From Archaeoglobaceae archaeon (GTDB lineage: Archaea > Halobacteriota > Archaeoglobi > Archaeoglobales > Archaeoglobaceae), in contig JALSQI010000039.1 of NCBI GenBank assembly GCA_026985525.1, forward strand, positions 53,388 to 117,387: a stretch of DNA of 64,000 bases, read 5' to 3'. Below are positions 44,315 through 54,904 of the stretch, piece by piece. A program made the position numbers and the translations under genes. Positions within the stretch are counted from its first letter, which is position 1, and each line of letters starts with the position of its first letter. The notes below the pieces were generated by a model, which had not been told where the DNA came from, did no database searches, and worked only from the letters and a program-made list of their open reading frames with translations.

Positions 44315-44977
44315 GTGAAGCTTAAAGAACTGTTGGAATTTCTAAGCAAGCTCGAAGACGTGTGCTTAGCTTACTCTGGAGGTGTTGATAGTTCCTTTTT
44401 AGCTTACTTGCTAAAAATTTCAAAAGTAAACTTCAAGGCTGTTATGGTAGTTAACGAGTTCATTTCGAACGATAGAGTTAGAGAGGCAATAGAGATTGCC
44501 AAAGAAATAGGGTTCGAACTTAACCTTGTCGAAGTAAAAGCCAGTAAGGAGATGTTAGAGAACAGAGAAGATAGGTGCTACCTATGTAAAAAAATTATGT
44601 TTTATGAAATTTCTAAGTTTGGCTATAAAATAGTAGATGGAACAAATGCAAGCGATTTGATGGAGTACAGGCCGGGAATAAAAGCCCTCAGAGAGTTTGG
44701 AGTTATAAGTCCTCTCGCAGAACTCGGTATAACTAAGAGAGAAGTAAGAGAAATGGCTAAAAACTTAGGCTTAAGCTTTTTTGATAAGCCATCAGATTCC
44801 TGCTTGGCGACGAGAATTGAGGGTATTATAACAGAAGAGAAGTTGAAATTCGTTGAAGTTGCTGAGAGAGTAGCAAATAAAATTTTAGCGAAGTCCGGAA
44901 TTAAAGTTAAAAAGCTTAGAGTTAAGTTAAAAAGCGGAAAAAACTTATTCACAGTTCAACTTCAGATTTTAAAATGA
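44315..44977 (+). CDS. LarE-like ATP-dependent sulfur transferase (PP-loop)
   Basis: A 220-aa PP-loop enzyme: SGGVDSS near residues 21-27, CYLCK, DGTNASDLMEYRPG and PSDSCLATR. LarE uses the cysteine in the last motif as sacrificial sulfur donor to build the nickel-pincer cofactor of lactate racemase; archaeal relatives may serve other thiolations. No larA, larB or larC is in the window, so the specific role is open. It is four bases overlapped with surE. Confidence 0.82.
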   Translation: MKLKELLEFLSKLEDVCLAYSGGVDSSFLAYLLKISKVNFKAVMVVNEFISNDRVREAIEIAKEIGFELNLVEVKASKEMLENREDRCYLCKKIMFYEISKFGYKIVDGTNASDLMEYRPGIKALREFGVISPLAELGITKREVREMAKNLGLSFFDKPSDSCLATRIEGIITEEKLKFVEVAERVANKILAKSGIKVKKLRVKLKSGKNLFTVQLQILK

Positions 44978-45756
44978 CGTGGAAAATACTGATAACGAAC
45001 GATGATGGGATATACTCCTCTGGAATAAAAGCCAGTTACGAAGCTCTAAAGGATTTGGGAGAAGTTTACGTCGTCGCTCCAGCTGTTCAGATGAGTGGGG
45101 TTGGTAGGAGCATGTCTATAATGAAGCCAGTAAGAGTTTCTCACGTTCACTTTGATGGAATGGATGGTTACGCTGTTGACGGCACGCCAACTGATTCAAT
45201 AATAATTGGAATATACGAAATAATTGGAGAATTGCCGGATTTAGTAGTTTCTGGAATAAACATGGGTGAAAACGTTTCTGCTGAATCTGTAACTACTTCT
45301 GGAACTGTGTGTGCAGCTCTCGAAGCCGCTACTCAGGGTTGCCCGGCAATAGCAATATCTCAGCAAATGAGAGATGAAGAGAAGTTCGAGTTCGTTTTTA
45401 AGCCTAAGAACTTCTCCAATTCGAAGAAAGTGCTTAGACTAATAGCAGAAAAAGTGCTTAAGTCTGGCACTCCAGCAGAAGTTTTAAACGTAAACGTTCC
45501 TGCAAATTGCGAAAGAATAGAGTTTGAAGTTACACGACTCGCTAAAAGACTTTACAGGACGAGAGTAGAAGAAAGAAGAGATCCGAGGGGTAGGACGTAC
45601 TACTGGATAAGCGGAGTAGAAGTAGAGGATTCAGAGCCGGGAACAGACATACACGCGCTGAGAAGTGGTAAAGTTTCGATAACTCCTTTAACTATAGACC
45701 TAACTGCCAAAAATTTGAAAGACGTGGAAGTGTGGTTGAATACGAACTATGATTAA
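44974..45756 (+). CDS. surE: 5'/3'-nucleotidase SurE
   Basis: A metal-dependent phosphatase acting on nucleoside monophosphates. The 260-aa protein begins with TNDDGIYSSGI (metal-binding DD at residues 9-10), followed by SGVGRSM, VDGTPTDS and SGINMGEN. ATG overlaps the upstream stop (ATGA). The last codons are part of a short imperfect direct duplication that continues past the stop. Confidence 0.93.
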   Translation: MTWKILITNDDGIYSSGIKASYEALKDLGEVYVVAPAVQMSGVGRSMSIMKPVRVSHVHFDGMDGYAVDGTPTDSIIIGIYEIIGELPDLVVSGINMGENVSAESVTTSGTVCAALEAATQGCPAIAISQQMRDEEKFEFVFKPKNFSNSKKVLRLIAEKVLKSGTPAEVLNVNVPANCERIEFEVTRLAKRLYRTRVEERRDPRGRTYYWISGVEVEDSEPGTDIHALRSGKVSITPLTIDLTAKNLKDVEVWLNTNYD

Positions 45757-45775
45757 TATATAGTTGAATACGAAC
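45735..45775 (+). repeat. Short direct duplication at the 3' end of surE
   Basis: GTTGAATACGAAC occurs at 45735-45747 and again at 45763-45775, a 28-bp period; looser copies of AATACGAA follow to about 45791. The first copy encodes the last residues of SurE, the second is intergenic. It looks like a small slippage duplication. Confidence 0.6.
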
Positions 45776-45798
45776 ACAAATACGAATACAATTAAAGA

Positions 45799-46545
45799 TT
45801 AGTAAAGAATTCTTTCCATATCCTCTCCACCGTAAAATATCTCCTGAATTTTGTCGTATATGTCTTCCATGCCGTAACCCTCTTTCGCCGATACTGGTAT
45901 TGGTTTCTGCAGAAAACCGGCATCTCTAACTACTTGAAACAGTTCTCTTTCTACACCGCTACCCAGTTCTACGTAAAGTTTGTCCGGATCGCTCCAGCTC
46001 TCTATTCTCTCTATTTCTTTTTTTCCGAGTAAATCGCACTTCGAAAGGACAGGTATATGAGGTATTTTCAACCTGAAAATAGAAGAAGCCATAAGAAAAG
46101 TTGTGGAAATGAAACCATCTGGTGTTTTAGATATAACTGGATCGAATAAAAATACTGAAACGCTATCTCCCAACACTTTAATTATTATTTCACTACTCCT
46201 CCTAAGAGTGAATAGTTCCATCTGGCCGGGAGTGTCTATTAGGACGTAAGGTACGTCGTAGTAATCGATTTCTTCCTTTATCTCATCTATTTCAGCTCCA
46301 AGCAAGTCCGCACATAAGATTTGAGCTCCGTTTGGTCCAACACCGTATTCGAGCATAACGTCATTTAGAGTGAAGTACTCTCTTACGTCAACATCTGGGC
46401 TATACGGCATGTTCTCGCTTCCCGGATCGAGGTTAACTGTGATGTGGTCTATTTTATGAAAGTCTAACCACTCAGAAAAAGCGGCGAGTAAATGCGTTTT
46501 CCCACTACCCGCAGTACCAACAAAGTAAACATTAACCTTCCTCAT
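45799..46545 (-). CDS. GPN-loop GTPase
   Basis: A 248-aa P-loop GTPase with GTAGSGKTH near residues 10-18, the family-defining GPN in GVGPNGA, and DTPGQMELF. Archaeal GPN proteins form homodimers; eukaryotic relatives help assemble RNA polymerase II. Its start overlaps the end of purL by 14 bp, which suggests cotranscription without a clear functional link. Confidence 0.9.
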   Translation of the reverse strand: MRKVNVYFVGTAGSGKTHLLAAFSEWLDFHKIDHITVNLDPGSENMPYSPDVDVREYFTLNDVMLEYGVGPNGAQILCADLLGAEIDEIKEEIDYYDVPYVLIDTPGQMELFTLRRSSEIIIKVLGDSVSVFLFDPVISKTPDGFISTTFLMASSIFRLKIPHIPVLSKCDLLGKKEIERIESWSDPDKLYVELGSGVERELFQVVRDAGFLQKPIPVSAKEGYGMEDIYDKIQEIFYGGEDMERILY

Positions 46546-48802
46546 ACTTCCACGCCTTTCTCATTTCCTCGACGTGCAGTTCAATTCTTAGAGGAGATAT
46601 AACCATAGAGTCTCCAGTACTTTCACCGATTACTTTCGCTTTTAATCCCTTATCTCTAAGGTACTTAACGAATTCTTCCCCTCCATCGACTTCCACGACC
46701 CACCTCGTGTTAGATTCCGAAAAAAGCTCCACGTAATCTGAAACGTTAATCTTACATCCAGAGCCGGAAAGACACATCTCCGCAACAGCTACAGCTAAAC
46801 CACCTTCGCTCAAGTCGTGGCACGCGTAAACTCTGAACTGCTTGAATGCGGATAACATAGCTTCTACGTAATTCTTCAATTTTTCAGGTGAAGTTTTTGG
46901 AACTACTGTACTTTTCTGTCCCGTTATCTTACTGTAAAGACTTCCTCCAAACTCTTTTTTCGTTTCACCAACTAAAACTACGTCTCCTTTGCCTTTAAAG
47001 TGTGAAGTTATGACGTTTCTCACGTCTTCGACTATACCTATACCCATTAACGTGGGAGTTGGTGCAACAGCTGAGTAAGGAGTTTCGTTGTAAAAACTAA
47101 CGTTACCGCTTACGCATGGCAATCCAAATCCTTTTGCCATCCAACCCAGAGCTTTAACGCATTCAACGAACTCTCCCATTCTCTCTGGTTTTTCTGGATT
47201 TCCAAAGTTTAAGCAATCCGCAAAGCTATGTGGAGTTGAGTTAACAGAAACTAAATTCCTAACCATTTCATCGAAAGAGCTTGCAGTTCCCCAGAAAGGA
47301 TTAATCTTACACATCCACGGATTTACATCAGTAGTTATTGCCAGTCCCCTCCAAGATTTTGTAGGTCTTATAACTGCAGAATCTCCGTGAGTTTCCTCGT
47401 TAGCTTTACCTTGCAAAGGTGTCAAAACTGTTGACGCTCTAACTTGGTGATCGTACTGCCTTATAATCCACTCCTTACTCGAAACGTTAGGATGACTCAG
47501 CATTTTCAGAATTAAACTCTTAAAGTCGTGTACTCCCATAGTTTCGTCCACTTCAATTACCTCTTTAACCTTGTAATCTCTGCAGTACTCAACAGCTTTT
47601 ACAACAAAGTCTATGTCCAAGTCGTAAATCTTGTAACCCTTGTAGTAAACTCTCAGCTTTTTATCCTCAGTAACTCTACCAACGACTACTGCTGGAATAT
47701 CCCACTTCTGAAATATGTATAGAACTTCATCCACATGTTCAGGGCTAACAGTAAGCATCATCCTCTCCTGACTCTCGCTAATCCATATCTCCCATGGAGC
47801 CATGCCTTCTTCCTTTAAAGGCACTTTGTCGAGCCAGACTTCAGCTCCAAAATTAGAGGCGTGAGCCATTTCTCCTATTACACAGCTCAAACCACCTCCT
47901 CCCAAATCTTTCATACCAGTTAACAGACCTTTTTCGACGATTTCGAGGCAGGCGTGAATTAGAGGTTCCTTAATTATTGGATTTCCAAGCTGAACAGCAC
48001 TCCTCTTCTCCTCACTACTCTCATCCAGTTCAGCAGAAGCGAATGTAACGCCGTGAATTCCATCTCTTCCAGTTAAACCTCCAGCTAAAACAAATAAATC
48101 TCCAACGTTACCAGCTCTGCTGTGAACTATTTTGTCTTTTCTAACTATACCTATACAACCCACATTCACGAGGCAGTTGGTTATGTATGATTCGTCGAAG
48201 AAAACCATTCCTGCAACAGTAGGTATTCCTACTCTATTACCGTAATCCCTTATTCCCGAAACTACACCGGATAACAAGTAGCGCGGGTGTTTTGCTGGGA
48301 TTTCCTGCTCAGCACTTTCAACGCTCGTACCAAAAAACAATGGATCTGCAAGTGCAACTGGCTGAGCTCCCATGCACAGAACGTCTCTCAGTATTCCCCC
48401 CACACCAGTAGCGGCACCACCGTATGGCTCTATTGCAGACGGGTGATTGTGCGATTCCATAGCTACTACGTAAGCGTAATCGTCGTCAAAAGAAACAACT
48501 CCGGCATCTTCTTCTATAGCAGATATAACGTAATCCGCTTCAACTCCAAACAAGTATTGCCTTAGATAACATTTAGAGCTCTTATAACAGCAATGCTCAC
48601 TCCACGCCTGAGCTATTGACTGCAGTTCTATATCGTATGGGTTTCTGCCAATTCTGCTAAAGTACGACTTAATTCTCTTCATTTCCTCGAGGTTTAAAGC
48701 CAAACCGAGCTCTCTGCTAATTTTTAATAGCTCATCATCACCAGCGTCTAAAACGTTTATTTCGTACAGTTCAAACGGAACATCCGCTTTGATATACAGC
48801 AT
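46532..48802 (-). CDS. purL: Phosphoribosylformylglycinamidine synthase subunit PurL
   Basis: ATP-dependent amidotransferase synthase of purine biosynthesis, 756 aa, the usual size of the separate PurL that works with PurS and Pur[14 protein letters not shown] carries the conserved His, and [25 protein letters not shown] is the hallmark motif; the two PurM-like halves follow. It is preceded by a short AT-rich gap after the exosome superoperon. Confidence 0.95.
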   Translation of the reverse strand: MLYIKADVPFELYEINVLDAGDDELLKISRELGLALNLEEMKRIKSYFSRIGRNPYDIELQSIAQAWSEHCCYKSSKCYLRQYLFGVEADYVISAIEEDAGVVSFDDDYAYVVAMESHNHPSAIEPYGGAATGVGGILRDVLCMGAQPVALADPLFFGTSVESAEQEIPAKHPRYLLSGVVSGIRDYGNRVGIPTVAGMVFFDESYITNCLVNVGCIGIVRKDKIVHSRAGNVGDLFVLAGGLTGRDGIHGVTFASAELDESSEEKRSAVQLGNPIIKEPLIHACLEIVEKGLLTGMKDLGGGGLSCVIGEMAHASNFGAEVWLDKVPLKEEGMAPWEIWISESQERMMLTVSPEHVDEVLYIFQKWDIPAVVVGRVTEDKKLRVYYKGYKIYDLDIDFVVKAVEYCRDYKVKEVIEVDETMGVHDFKSLILKMLSHPNVSSKEWIIRQYDHQVRASTVLTPLQGKANEETHGDSAVIRPTKSWRGLAITTDVNPWMCKINPFWGTASSFDEMVRNLVSVNSTPHSFADCLNFGNPEKPERMGEFVECVKALGWMAKGFGLPCVSGNVSFYNETPYSAVAPTPTLMGIGIVEDVRNVITSHFKGKGDVVLVGETKKEFGGSLYSKITGQKSTVVPKTSPEKLKNYVEAMLSAFKQFRVYACHDLSEGGLAVAVAEMCLSGSGCKINVSDYVELFSESNTRWVVEVDGGEEFVKYLRDKGLKAKVIGESTGDSMVISPLRIELHVEEMRKAWKYEEG

Positions 48803-48857
48803 AAAAGCTTTAAAACAAGAGTTGCATAAATTCGTTTTGATAATTGAAAATTAAAAA

Positions 48858-49118
48858 TTAACTCTTCTTTGATGTCACTCTTTCGACTATTTTTAGGGCA
48901 GGAGTTTCGGGTATGTAAGTACCTCCAGCAAAAGTGTACCCGCATGACTTACACTGCCAAATCCCGGTTCCTACTCTTTTTACGGCGATTTTACCGCACC
49001 TCTTACACGGGTACTTTTTTCTCTGAAGTTCTTCGATTTTTATGAGAGTTCTCCTAACTCTCAATCCATACCTCGGACCAAATCTACCAGCCATCTTAAC
49101 TTTCTTCGTCCTCGCCAT
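48858..49118 (-). CDS. rpl37ae: Ribosomal protein L37Ae
   Basis: An 86-aa zinc-ribbon protein (CKRCG...CKSCG) with AGRFGPRYGLRVRR near the N-terminus. ATG at 49118 with GGTGGT upstream is the start. It overlaps the end of rrp42 by 23 bp and closes the exosome superoperon, as in many archaea. Confidence 0.95.
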   Translation of the reverse strand: MARTKKVKMAGRFGPRYGLRVRRTLIKIEELQRKKYPCKRCGKIAVKRVGTGIWQCKSCGYTFAGGTYIPETPALKIVERVTSKKS

Positions 49119-49911
49119 TTTCACCACCTTTTAGTTGTTCTCTGACATTCTCTCTTATTTCCTTAGCCTTTGCCACGCTCAGGTCGAGCAGTTCATAAAA
49201 CTTTTCCTCTGCCATGAGGTAACTTCCACTTTTCTGCATCGCTACGACATTTCCCTCTTCATCCGAAGTAATAGTCATTAGGTTTTTACCAACGCTCATT
49301 TCATCTCTGCACGGGTCAACGAGAATTCTATCGTCAACTACGAGAGACGTAACGCTAATTGGGAAATCTCTGATGGGCAATTTGAAATCTTCGCCAACAC
49401 CAAACCTTTCCGCCGGAACTGTGGTGTTCATCAAAGCAGATATTGCGGCTATCGAGGACGCATCCATTAAGTTTCCATCGTCATCGAGAGCGTGAATGTC
49501 TATGAAAACAATCCAGACTTTCTCACCCTCTTCTATGCAGAGTTTTTCCAGATCTACTGCTTCACTCTCTCTTATACCTCTATCCACAACTCTCGCAAGT
49601 TCTATTGAGTTTTCGTCAGGCGGCCCAGGCTCAAACGTTGGAGATGCCAGAGGTACGAGTTCTGCATTCGTTATTATTATTCCCATATTCGGAGTGTCTG
49701 GGAAGGGTTCTCCCACCTGCATTTTAACTCCCACTACGACTTGAGTATTACCAAGCTTAACGAGAGCAGACCCCTCTGCTTTCTCTATAATCCCTGTCTT
49801 GACCTCTACTTTCCTAAACTCGTCAAAGTTTCGGCCATCTATTCTCTCTCCAGCCCTTATTCTCGAAAGAACGTAATCCCTTTTTATGTCCATGAGTATG
49901 TCTTCAGGCAT
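49096..49911 (-). CDS. rrp42: Exosome complex subunit Rrp42
   Basis: RNase PH-fold, non-catalytic partner of Rrp41 in the hexameric exosome ring. The 271-aa protein has RIDGRNFDEFRKV near the start and lacks the catalytic acidic cluster of Rrp41. Its C-terminal tail is acidic (GGENGEDEES). It overlaps rrp41 by one base and rpl37ae by 23. Confidence 0.95.
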   Translation of the reverse strand: MPEDILMDIKRDYVLSRIRAGERIDGRNFDEFRKVEVKTGIIEKAEGSALVKLGNTQVVVGVKMQVGEPFPDTPNMGIIITNAELVPLASPTFEPGPPDENSIELARVVDRGIRESEAVDLEKLCIEEGEKVWIVFIDIHALDDDGNLMDASSIAAISALMNTTVPAERFGVGEDFKLPIRDFPISVTSLVVDDRILVDPCRDEMSVGKNLMTITSDEEGNVVAMQKSGSYLMAEEKFYELLDLSVAKAKEIRENVREQLKGGENGEDEES

Positions 49912-50636
49912 TATTCCTCCTCCTTAACGTACTTCTTCATTACAGCTTCCCTTTGCATTCTGTATATTTCCATCGCACCTTTCTTAGCAAGTTCTATCCC
50001 CTTTTTAACTTCTTCAACAGTCATTCTACCATCCATCTGGAGTAAAGCTATCGACTCTATTTGATCGTTTCTTATTAGAAAGGCAACAGGCATGTCCGCT
50101 TCCCCGTAAAAGTCTTCTTCCTTCATGGGATCAAGAACTATCTGCCCATCAACTTTTGCAACTGCAACTGCCGTGACTATACCTTTCATCATAACTCCAG
50201 CATCTATTAAAGCGACACTCGCAGCGTTTAGGCAAGCAGTCCTCGTTCCAGCGTCCGCCTGTAAAACTTCTACGAAAACATCTATTCCGGATCTGGGAAA
50301 AAGTTCTTTCATTATTACAGGCTCCAAAGCCTCTCTGCTTACTTTGCTTATCTCCACGCTTCTCCTATCTGGCCCAGGTTTCTTGCGTTCTTCAACGCTA
50401 AAAGGTGCCATGTTATATCTATACCTTATCACGGCTTTACTTGGATCTTGTAAATGTCTCGGATGCACTTCTCTTGGACCGTAAACTGCCGCTATTATCT
50501 TGTTCTTCCCCATTTCAAGATAGCAGGAGCCGTCAGCCCTCTTTAGTACTCCAACTTCAATTTTTATTGGTCTCAGCTCCTCAAAACCTCTACCATCCAA
50601 TCTTTTACCGTCAACTATCAGCTTTGGCTTCTCCAT
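49911..50636 (-). CDS. rrp41: Exosome complex exonuclease Rrp41
   Basis: The catalytic phosphorolytic 3'-5' RNase subunit, 241 aa. Conserved [12 protein letters not shown], the Arg pair near RRSVE (R91-R92), and the acidic active-site segment [12 protein letters not shown] (D175, D181) are present. ATG 50636 is favoured over GTG 50648 because GGGTGAAG precedes it at good spacing and the product matches the family start. It overlaps rrp4 by 26 bp. Confidence 0.95.
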   Translation of the reverse strand: MEKPKLIVDGKRLDGRGFEELRPIKIEVGVLKRADGSCYLEMGKNKIIAAVYGPREVHPRHLQDPSKAVIRYRYNMAPFSVEERKKPGPDRRSVEISKVSREALEPVIMKELFPRSGIDVFVEVLQADAGTRTACLNAASVALIDAGVMMKGIVTAVAVAKVDGQIVLDPMKEEDFYGEADMPVAFLIRNDQIESIALLQMDGRMTVEEVKKGIELAKKGAMEIYRMQREAVMKKYVKEEE

Positions 50637-51303
50637 TTTTGTCTTCACCCTTCTTATTTTTTATAAATTCAGTAATTCTATCTGTAAGCCCCTCTGTATG
50701 GGCTTCCTCTTCTATAATGTAAATAGCCTCCTCGGCAATTGAGACTTTTTTTCTATCTCCATTAATCCATATAAGCCCATTTTGCCCAACAACTATCTGA
50801 ATACCAAGTTCGGACTTAAGAAGTTTTATCATACTTCCTTTCTTGCCGATAACTCTTGGAACTCTCGCTGGATTTATTGCTATAACTCTCCCAACTCTAA
50901 CAGGTTTGCAAACCCTGTCTTTCATCGTAAGAGTAACTTTCATCTTCGGATCTATGTTGAGAACCTTGGCGATTATAGCATCACCTATGTCCAATATTTC
51001 GTTCACCTTTCTGTTCTTTATAGCGTTTTCAGGATACTCAGAAATGGGAAGAAAAGCTCTGTAAGGTGAGTAAATGTCAACTACCCAGCCGTTGGCTGTA
51101 ACTTCCCTAACTATGCCTATTACGACGTCTCCGGGAAAGGGTATGTATCTTCCTTTTAAAGGAATAACTCTAACACTCGTATCTGTTTTGTCGAGTAAGC
51201 CGAGGTACTTCGCGTAAACCTTACCTCCTTCAACGTAAGTTCCATGTCCAGCAACTTTTGGATTCTTCGCTATTAAATCTCCCGGCATAACTATTTTCCT
51301 CAT
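50611..51303 (-). CDS. rrp4: Exosome RNA-binding subunit Rrp4
   Basis: Cap subunit of the exosome, 230 aa, with an N-terminal domain ([17 protein letters not shown]), an S1 domain (middle; [20 protein letters not shown]) and a KH domain ([15 protein letters not shown]). It recruits RNA to the ring. Start ATG overlaps the SBDS stop. The C-terminus is acidic/lysine rich. Confidence 0.95.
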   Translation of the reverse strand: MRKIVMPGDLIAKNPKVAGHGTYVEGGKVYAKYLGLLDKTDTSVRVIPLKGRYIPFPGDVVIGIVREVTANGWVVDIYSPYRAFLPISEYPENAIKNRKVNEILDIGDAIIAKVLNIDPKMKVTLTMKDRVCKPVRVGRVIAINPARVPRVIGKKGSMIKLLKSELGIQIVVGQNGLIWINGDRKKVSIAEEAIYIIEEEAHTEGLTDRITEFIKNKKGEDKNGEAKADS

Positions 51304-52007
51304 CCCTGAATCCTCCTAAGAATTTTTGTTAACGCTTCACCTTTAGTCGTTTTAGCCAGTAAATCCATCAAATCTCCCTGCATTCCAGCAGGGATTCTCA
51401 TAACACAAATCCAGCTCCCATCTTTTTGCCATTCTTCCTTTTCAACTCCACCAAAAGAGTAGAGGGCAGATATAGCTTTACCCGTATAATCAGCCGGTAC
51501 TTTCACAGCTATTTCAATTTCTTCAAACCTGAGGGGCAAAATCCTCTTTATTGCTTTTACTACATCTTTAACCTGAGCTTCTACAGGTTTGAATATATCG
51601 ACGTGAACCTTAGCTTCCTCCATTGCCCTCTCAATTCTCGCGGGGGGATGAGGTGTTCCCGTTCTTGGATCTACTGCATTTTTTCTTATGTACTCGACTA
51701 TTTGCTTCTTTTTCTGTTCAAGCATCTCTTTTCTCTGTTCTGCAGTAATCTGTACTTCTCCCTCTAAAATTATCGTTCTCACTATGCTCTTTATGTCAGT
51801 CGTTCCAAAGGCTTTGCTTAATCCTTCCTTACTTACTCTGTCACCTTTGTTAGCGTCTTTAAAAACTTCTTCAACTGCAAGCAATTTTTCAAAGTCAACT
51901 TCCTTGCCCTCTTTCAAATCTCTCGCTAAGTATGGATCCACGAGTACTTCGAAAACTTCCCCATGCTTCCTCAGCCTCGCAACTACAGCTTTATCGAGAG
52001 ATACCAT
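51300..52007 (-). CDS. Ribosome maturation protein SBDS
   Basis: Archaeal Shwachman-Bodian-Diamond protein, about 235 aa, involved in late 60S/50S maturation. The N-terminal domain ([24 protein letters not shown]) and the segment [23 protein letters not shown] are diagnostic. Two ATGs six bases apart (52013 and 52007) are possible; I prefer the second because the G-rich site then has normal spacing. It lies between psmA and rrp4. Confidence 0.94.
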   Translation of the reverse strand: MVSLDKAVVARLRKHGEVFEVLVDPYLARDLKEGKEVDFEKLLAVEEVFKDANKGDRVSKEGLSKAFGTTDIKSIVRTIILEGEVQITAEQRKEMLEQKKKQIVEYIRKNAVDPRTGTPHPPARIERAMEEAKVHVDIFKPVEAQVKDVVKAIKRILPLRFEEIEIAVKVPADYTGKAISALYSFGGVEKEEWQKDGSWICVMRIPAGMQGDLMDLLAKTTKGEALTKILRRIQG

Positions 52008-52027
52008 CCCCATCCCCCCTACGGGGA

Positions 52028-52759
52028 TTACTCCTTGTTTTCTCTTATTTTTTCGTTTGCCTTGTTTATGTAATTCTCAAGCTCTTCTCCCTTTATTTCC
52101 CTTGCACCTTCTTTCTCTATAACTACGAGTTCTACCCCTTCAGGTTTCAGCTCCTCTTCGATAACTTTACCCATAGCCACCATAGCCTCGTGTATAGCCT
52201 CGTCTAAGCTCATGTCATCTCTGTAAACGTTTTCGAAGTGTTCTATAACCACGTTTCTTCCAGCCCCTATGGATGTAGCTTTGTATTCCAGCAAAGCTCC
52301 ACTCGGATCGGTTTCAAACAATCGAGGAGATTTGTCGTATCCAGCTATTAACAGAGATACTCCGAAAGGTCTAACTCCTCCAAACTGCGTGTACTGTTGT
52401 TTAAAATCGCATATCTTTCTCGCAAGGTCTTTGACGCCTATAGGCTCATCGTAAGTAAGCCTGTTTATCTGAGCTTCCACTCTCGCCCTCTCTATCAAAA
52501 CTCTTGCATCTGCTACAAGCCCGGAAGTTGCGGCGTATATGTGGTCGTCTATTCTGTATATCTTTTCTATGGTCGTAATTTCAAGCAACTTACTTGCAAC
52601 CCTTCTATCAGCTAAGAGTAGTACACCTTTCCTCGTTTTTACACCTATAGCAGTTGCTCCTCTTTTTACAGCTTCTCTCGCGTATTCAACCTGAAACAGC
52701 CTGCCATCAGGACTGAATACGGTAATAGCTCTATCGTATCCCATCTGTGGTAAGTGCAT
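52028..52759 (-). CDS. psmA: Proteasome subunit alpha
   Basis: Outer-ring, non-catalytic subunit of the 20S proteasome, 243 aa. [27 protein letters not shown] is the alpha-type N-terminal signature, including the gate residues. The beta subunit is not in the window. GGAGGTGAACG precedes the ATG. Embedded in the exosome superoperon, linking RNA and protein turnover. Confidence 0.97.
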   Translation of the reverse strand: MHLPQMGYDRAITVFSPDGRLFQVEYAREAVKRGATAIGVKTRKGVLLLADRRVASKLLEITTIEKIYRIDDHIYAATSGLVADARVLIERARVEAQINRLTYDEPIGVKDLARKICDFKQQYTQFGGVRPFGVSLLIAGYDKSPRLFETDPSGALLEYKATSIGAGRNVVIEHFENVYRDDMSLDEAIHEAMVAMGKVIEEELKPEGVELVVIEKEGAREIKGEELENYINKANEKIRENKE

Positions 52760-52780
52760 GCGTTCACCTCCTGTGAGAAA

Positions 52781-53185
52781 TTACCTTTCCGTATTTATTT
52801 CTTTGCCGTTAAAGCTTTTAAAGCTTTTAAGAAATCTCCTACAACCTCTTAGAGTTCCACTAACTCCGAGAGTTTTTACTGCAATACTTAAACCTTCAAC
52901 TTCGGTTAAAAGAGTTAAGAGAGCTATAACAGCATCGAGTTTTTCTCTCGTACACTTTAATATACCCTCCCCACTTTTTTCGTCAAACAATTCAAGTTTT
53001 ATTTGGCTAAAGTACCACTCCCCATAAAGGGTTAGAGCTTTTTGACACACTTCTTGGAAAAACTGCTTTGCGGTCAATTTTTCGTTATTTCTCTTATTGT
53101 TTTTTTCTACAATTAACTTAAAAGCAATGTACCTTTTCCTCCTTCTCAGAGCTGGTGGCAAACCTTTCATTTTAAATCCCTTCAT
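52781..53185 (-). CDS. rnp2: RNase P protein component 2 (Pop5)
   Basis: A 134-aa protein subunit of RNase P, recognisable by LPPALRRRKRYIAFKL near the start and the later ILKCTREKLDAVIALLTLL. It pairs with Rpp30, encoded next to it. ATG 53185 is supported by GAGGTG; the second Met five codons on is close to the usual family start. It overlaps rnp3 by four bases. Confidence 0.9.
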   Translation of the reverse strand: MKGFKMKGLPPALRRRKRYIAFKLIVEKNNKRNNEKLTAKQFFQEVCQKALTLYGEWYFSQIKLELFDEKSGEGILKCTREKLDAVIALLTLLTEVEGLSIAVKTLGVSGTLRGCRRFLKSFKSFNGKEINTER

Positions 53186-53772
53186 TTCAACACCTCTACG
53201 CCATCCATGATGTAGTTTTCATCGTTTAGCATTCTGTATATTCTGTAGCTATTTTTTTTCGCTAATTTAATCAATTTCTCGCTATCAATACCGCTGTCCT
53301 TGGCTAAAAAAGAAAAAAATCGATAAACCTGCTTTCTTGGTCTCGCTTCCAAGCAACAGTTAGCACCCGTAGTAAGTAAAAAAGGCGTTTCAAATTTGAG
53401 CAACAGTTTCAAAAGCAATCTCGTCTCCTCCAAAAGCTTTGATCTCTTGAAGCTTTTAGTTCTAAGAAATTTAGCGAGAGAAACTTCTATTACTACGTCT
53501 TTTTCCTTAGCCATTTTTATGGAAGTGTAGTCAAGAGCTCTATTTTCAAAGTCGAGTATAGCATTAACTTTCCTCCTCATTATAGCTTCTCTGTTAACTT
53601 TAACGTTGTCACTCATAACTCCAACGAAGCCTTTAGCTTTTTTGAGTTGTTTTTGAAGTTCAGACGTCGTGCTTGCACGTACGAGGTTCTTAGAGTTAAA
53701 AACTACGAAAAAGTCGAATCCCTCCAATAGTTCACACTCTTCCGGCTGAAATCTAAGGAAATCGACGAACAT
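53182..53772 (-). CDS. rnp3: RNase P protein component 3 (Rpp30)
   Basis: A 196-aa TIM-barrel protein of RNase P, partner of Pop5. The barrel strands (FDFFVVFNS, VVIEVSLAKFL, PFLLTTGA) and a LDFENRALDYTS segment match Rpp30. It follows directly after the COG1325 gene (zero-base gap) and overlaps rnp2 by four bases. The RNase P RNA is not in this window. Confidence 0.88.
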   Translation of the reverse strand: MFVDFLRFQPEECELLEGFDFFVVFNSKNLVRASTTSELQKQLKKAKGFVGVMSDNVKVNREAIMRRKVNAILDFENRALDYTSIKMAKEKDVVIEVSLAKFLRTKSFKRSKLLEETRLLLKLLLKFETPFLLTTGANCCLEARPRKQVYRFFSFLAKDSGIDSEKLIKLAKKNSYRIYRMLNDENYIMDGVEVLK

Positions 53773-54222
53773 CTATTCACCCGCAAGTTTTTCTATCATT
53801 TCTTCGACAGCTTTTACAGCCGACTCTTTCTTAGCTGGATACGTAACAACTTTGACTTTAACAGCTATGGAATCTTCCCCTCCCAGCGTTAGCTCGCCCA
53901 TATAAGCCTTCTGCTTATCGAACCTCAGATGCAGTACGTTTCCTTCGTCAATCCTTTCTTCGAGAGTTTCCTTTAAAAATTCTAACTCACCGCTCTCCTT
54001 AAGCCTATTAAAAACGTGCTTCAAAAACTCTTCTATTTCTTTTTTCTTTTTAAGCTCTACTTCGAGAAATGCCATTTCGTTTCCAAAGTGTCCTCTAACT
54101 CTACTGACTTCTATTTCGAACTCAAAAGGAAACAACTCCGCTATAGCCTCTCCCACTTTTTCCATGTCTTCAGTTGAGTGGACAACGGCAGAAACCGTAA
54201 CTCTCTCTACTTTGTATTTCAT
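53773..54222 (-). CDS. COG1325-type RNA-binding protein (predicted exosome-associated)
   Basis: A 149-aa alpha/beta protein beginning KVERVTVSAVVHSTEDMEKV, which matches the conserved archaeal family predicted to bind RNA and placed by gene order next to RNase P and exosome genes. No catalytic motif is visible. It lies between rpl15e and rnp3. Direct evidence for exosome association is lacking. Confidence 0.8.
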   Translation of the reverse strand: MKYKVERVTVSAVVHSTEDMEKVGEAIAELFPFEFEIEVSRVRGHFGNEMAFLEVELKKKKEIEEFLKHVFNRLKESGELEFLKETLEERIDEGNVLHLRFDKQKAYMGELTLGGEDSIAVKVKVVTYPAKKESAVKAVEEMIEKLAGE

Positions 54223-54255
54223 CCAGACAAAACAGATATAACAAAATTTAAAAAA

Positions 54256-54831
54256 TTATTTCCTAAGATTCGCTCTTAAACTTGGCCTTACTTTTTCAGC
54301 ACCTCTACCTTTTCTCCTCAATCCTCTGCTCTTCCTCCCAGCAGAAGTTAAACCCCTGAAAACCCTGCCCCTCTTGTTACATATCCAGCTCAACTGTTCA
54401 TCACTTGCTATTGCTGGATGAGCTCTGTCAACCAATATTACTTCAAACCACTTGTACTTTCCGTCCTCACCAACCCAATAGGAGTTTAAGACTTCCATGT
54501 TAGGATACTTCCTCGCAGCTCTTTCCTCAGCTATCCACTGAAGACTTTTCTTTGGAGTTTTCCTGTTAACCATTAGGTTTTTCGTTTTTCTACCTTTGTT
54601 CGGCCTCGTAGCTCTCCTACCACCTCTCCTAACTCTCACCCTAACGACGATTATTCCCTTCTTCGCTTTGTAACCAAGAGCCCTCGCTCTATCTATTCTC
54701 GTTGGCCTTTCGATTCTTACAACTGCAGGTTCTCTTCTCCACTTCTGCAATCTCTCCCACATTAGCTCTCCAACGTACCCTTCCCACGGATTTTTCCAAG
54801 CCTCTCTAACGTATGCGTAAACTGACTTCAT
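54256..54831 (-). CDS. rpl15e: Ribosomal protein L15e
   Basis: A 191-aa basic protein beginning [15 protein letters not shown], with the [16 protein letters not shown] segment and the Arg/Lys-rich C-terminus of L15e. It heads the exosome superoperon (rpl15e, COG1325, rnp3, rnp2, psmA, SBDS, rrp4, rrp41, rrp42, rpl37ae). Confidence 0.97.
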   Translation of the reverse strand: MKSVYAYVREAWKNPWEGYVGELMWERLQKWRREPAVVRIERPTRIDRARALGYKAKKGIIVVRVRVRRGGRRATRPNKGRKTKNLMVNRKTPKKSLQWIAEERAARKYPNMEVLNSYWVGEDGKYKWFEVILVDRAHPAIASDEQLSWICNKRGRVFRGLTSAGRKSRGLRRKGRGAEKVRPSLRANLRK

Positions 54832-54904
54832 CTCTCGTCACCCTGATAGTGATTTTGCAAGCTTCTAATAGTGCATATATAAACGTATCGTCCAATCAAA
54901 TTAC

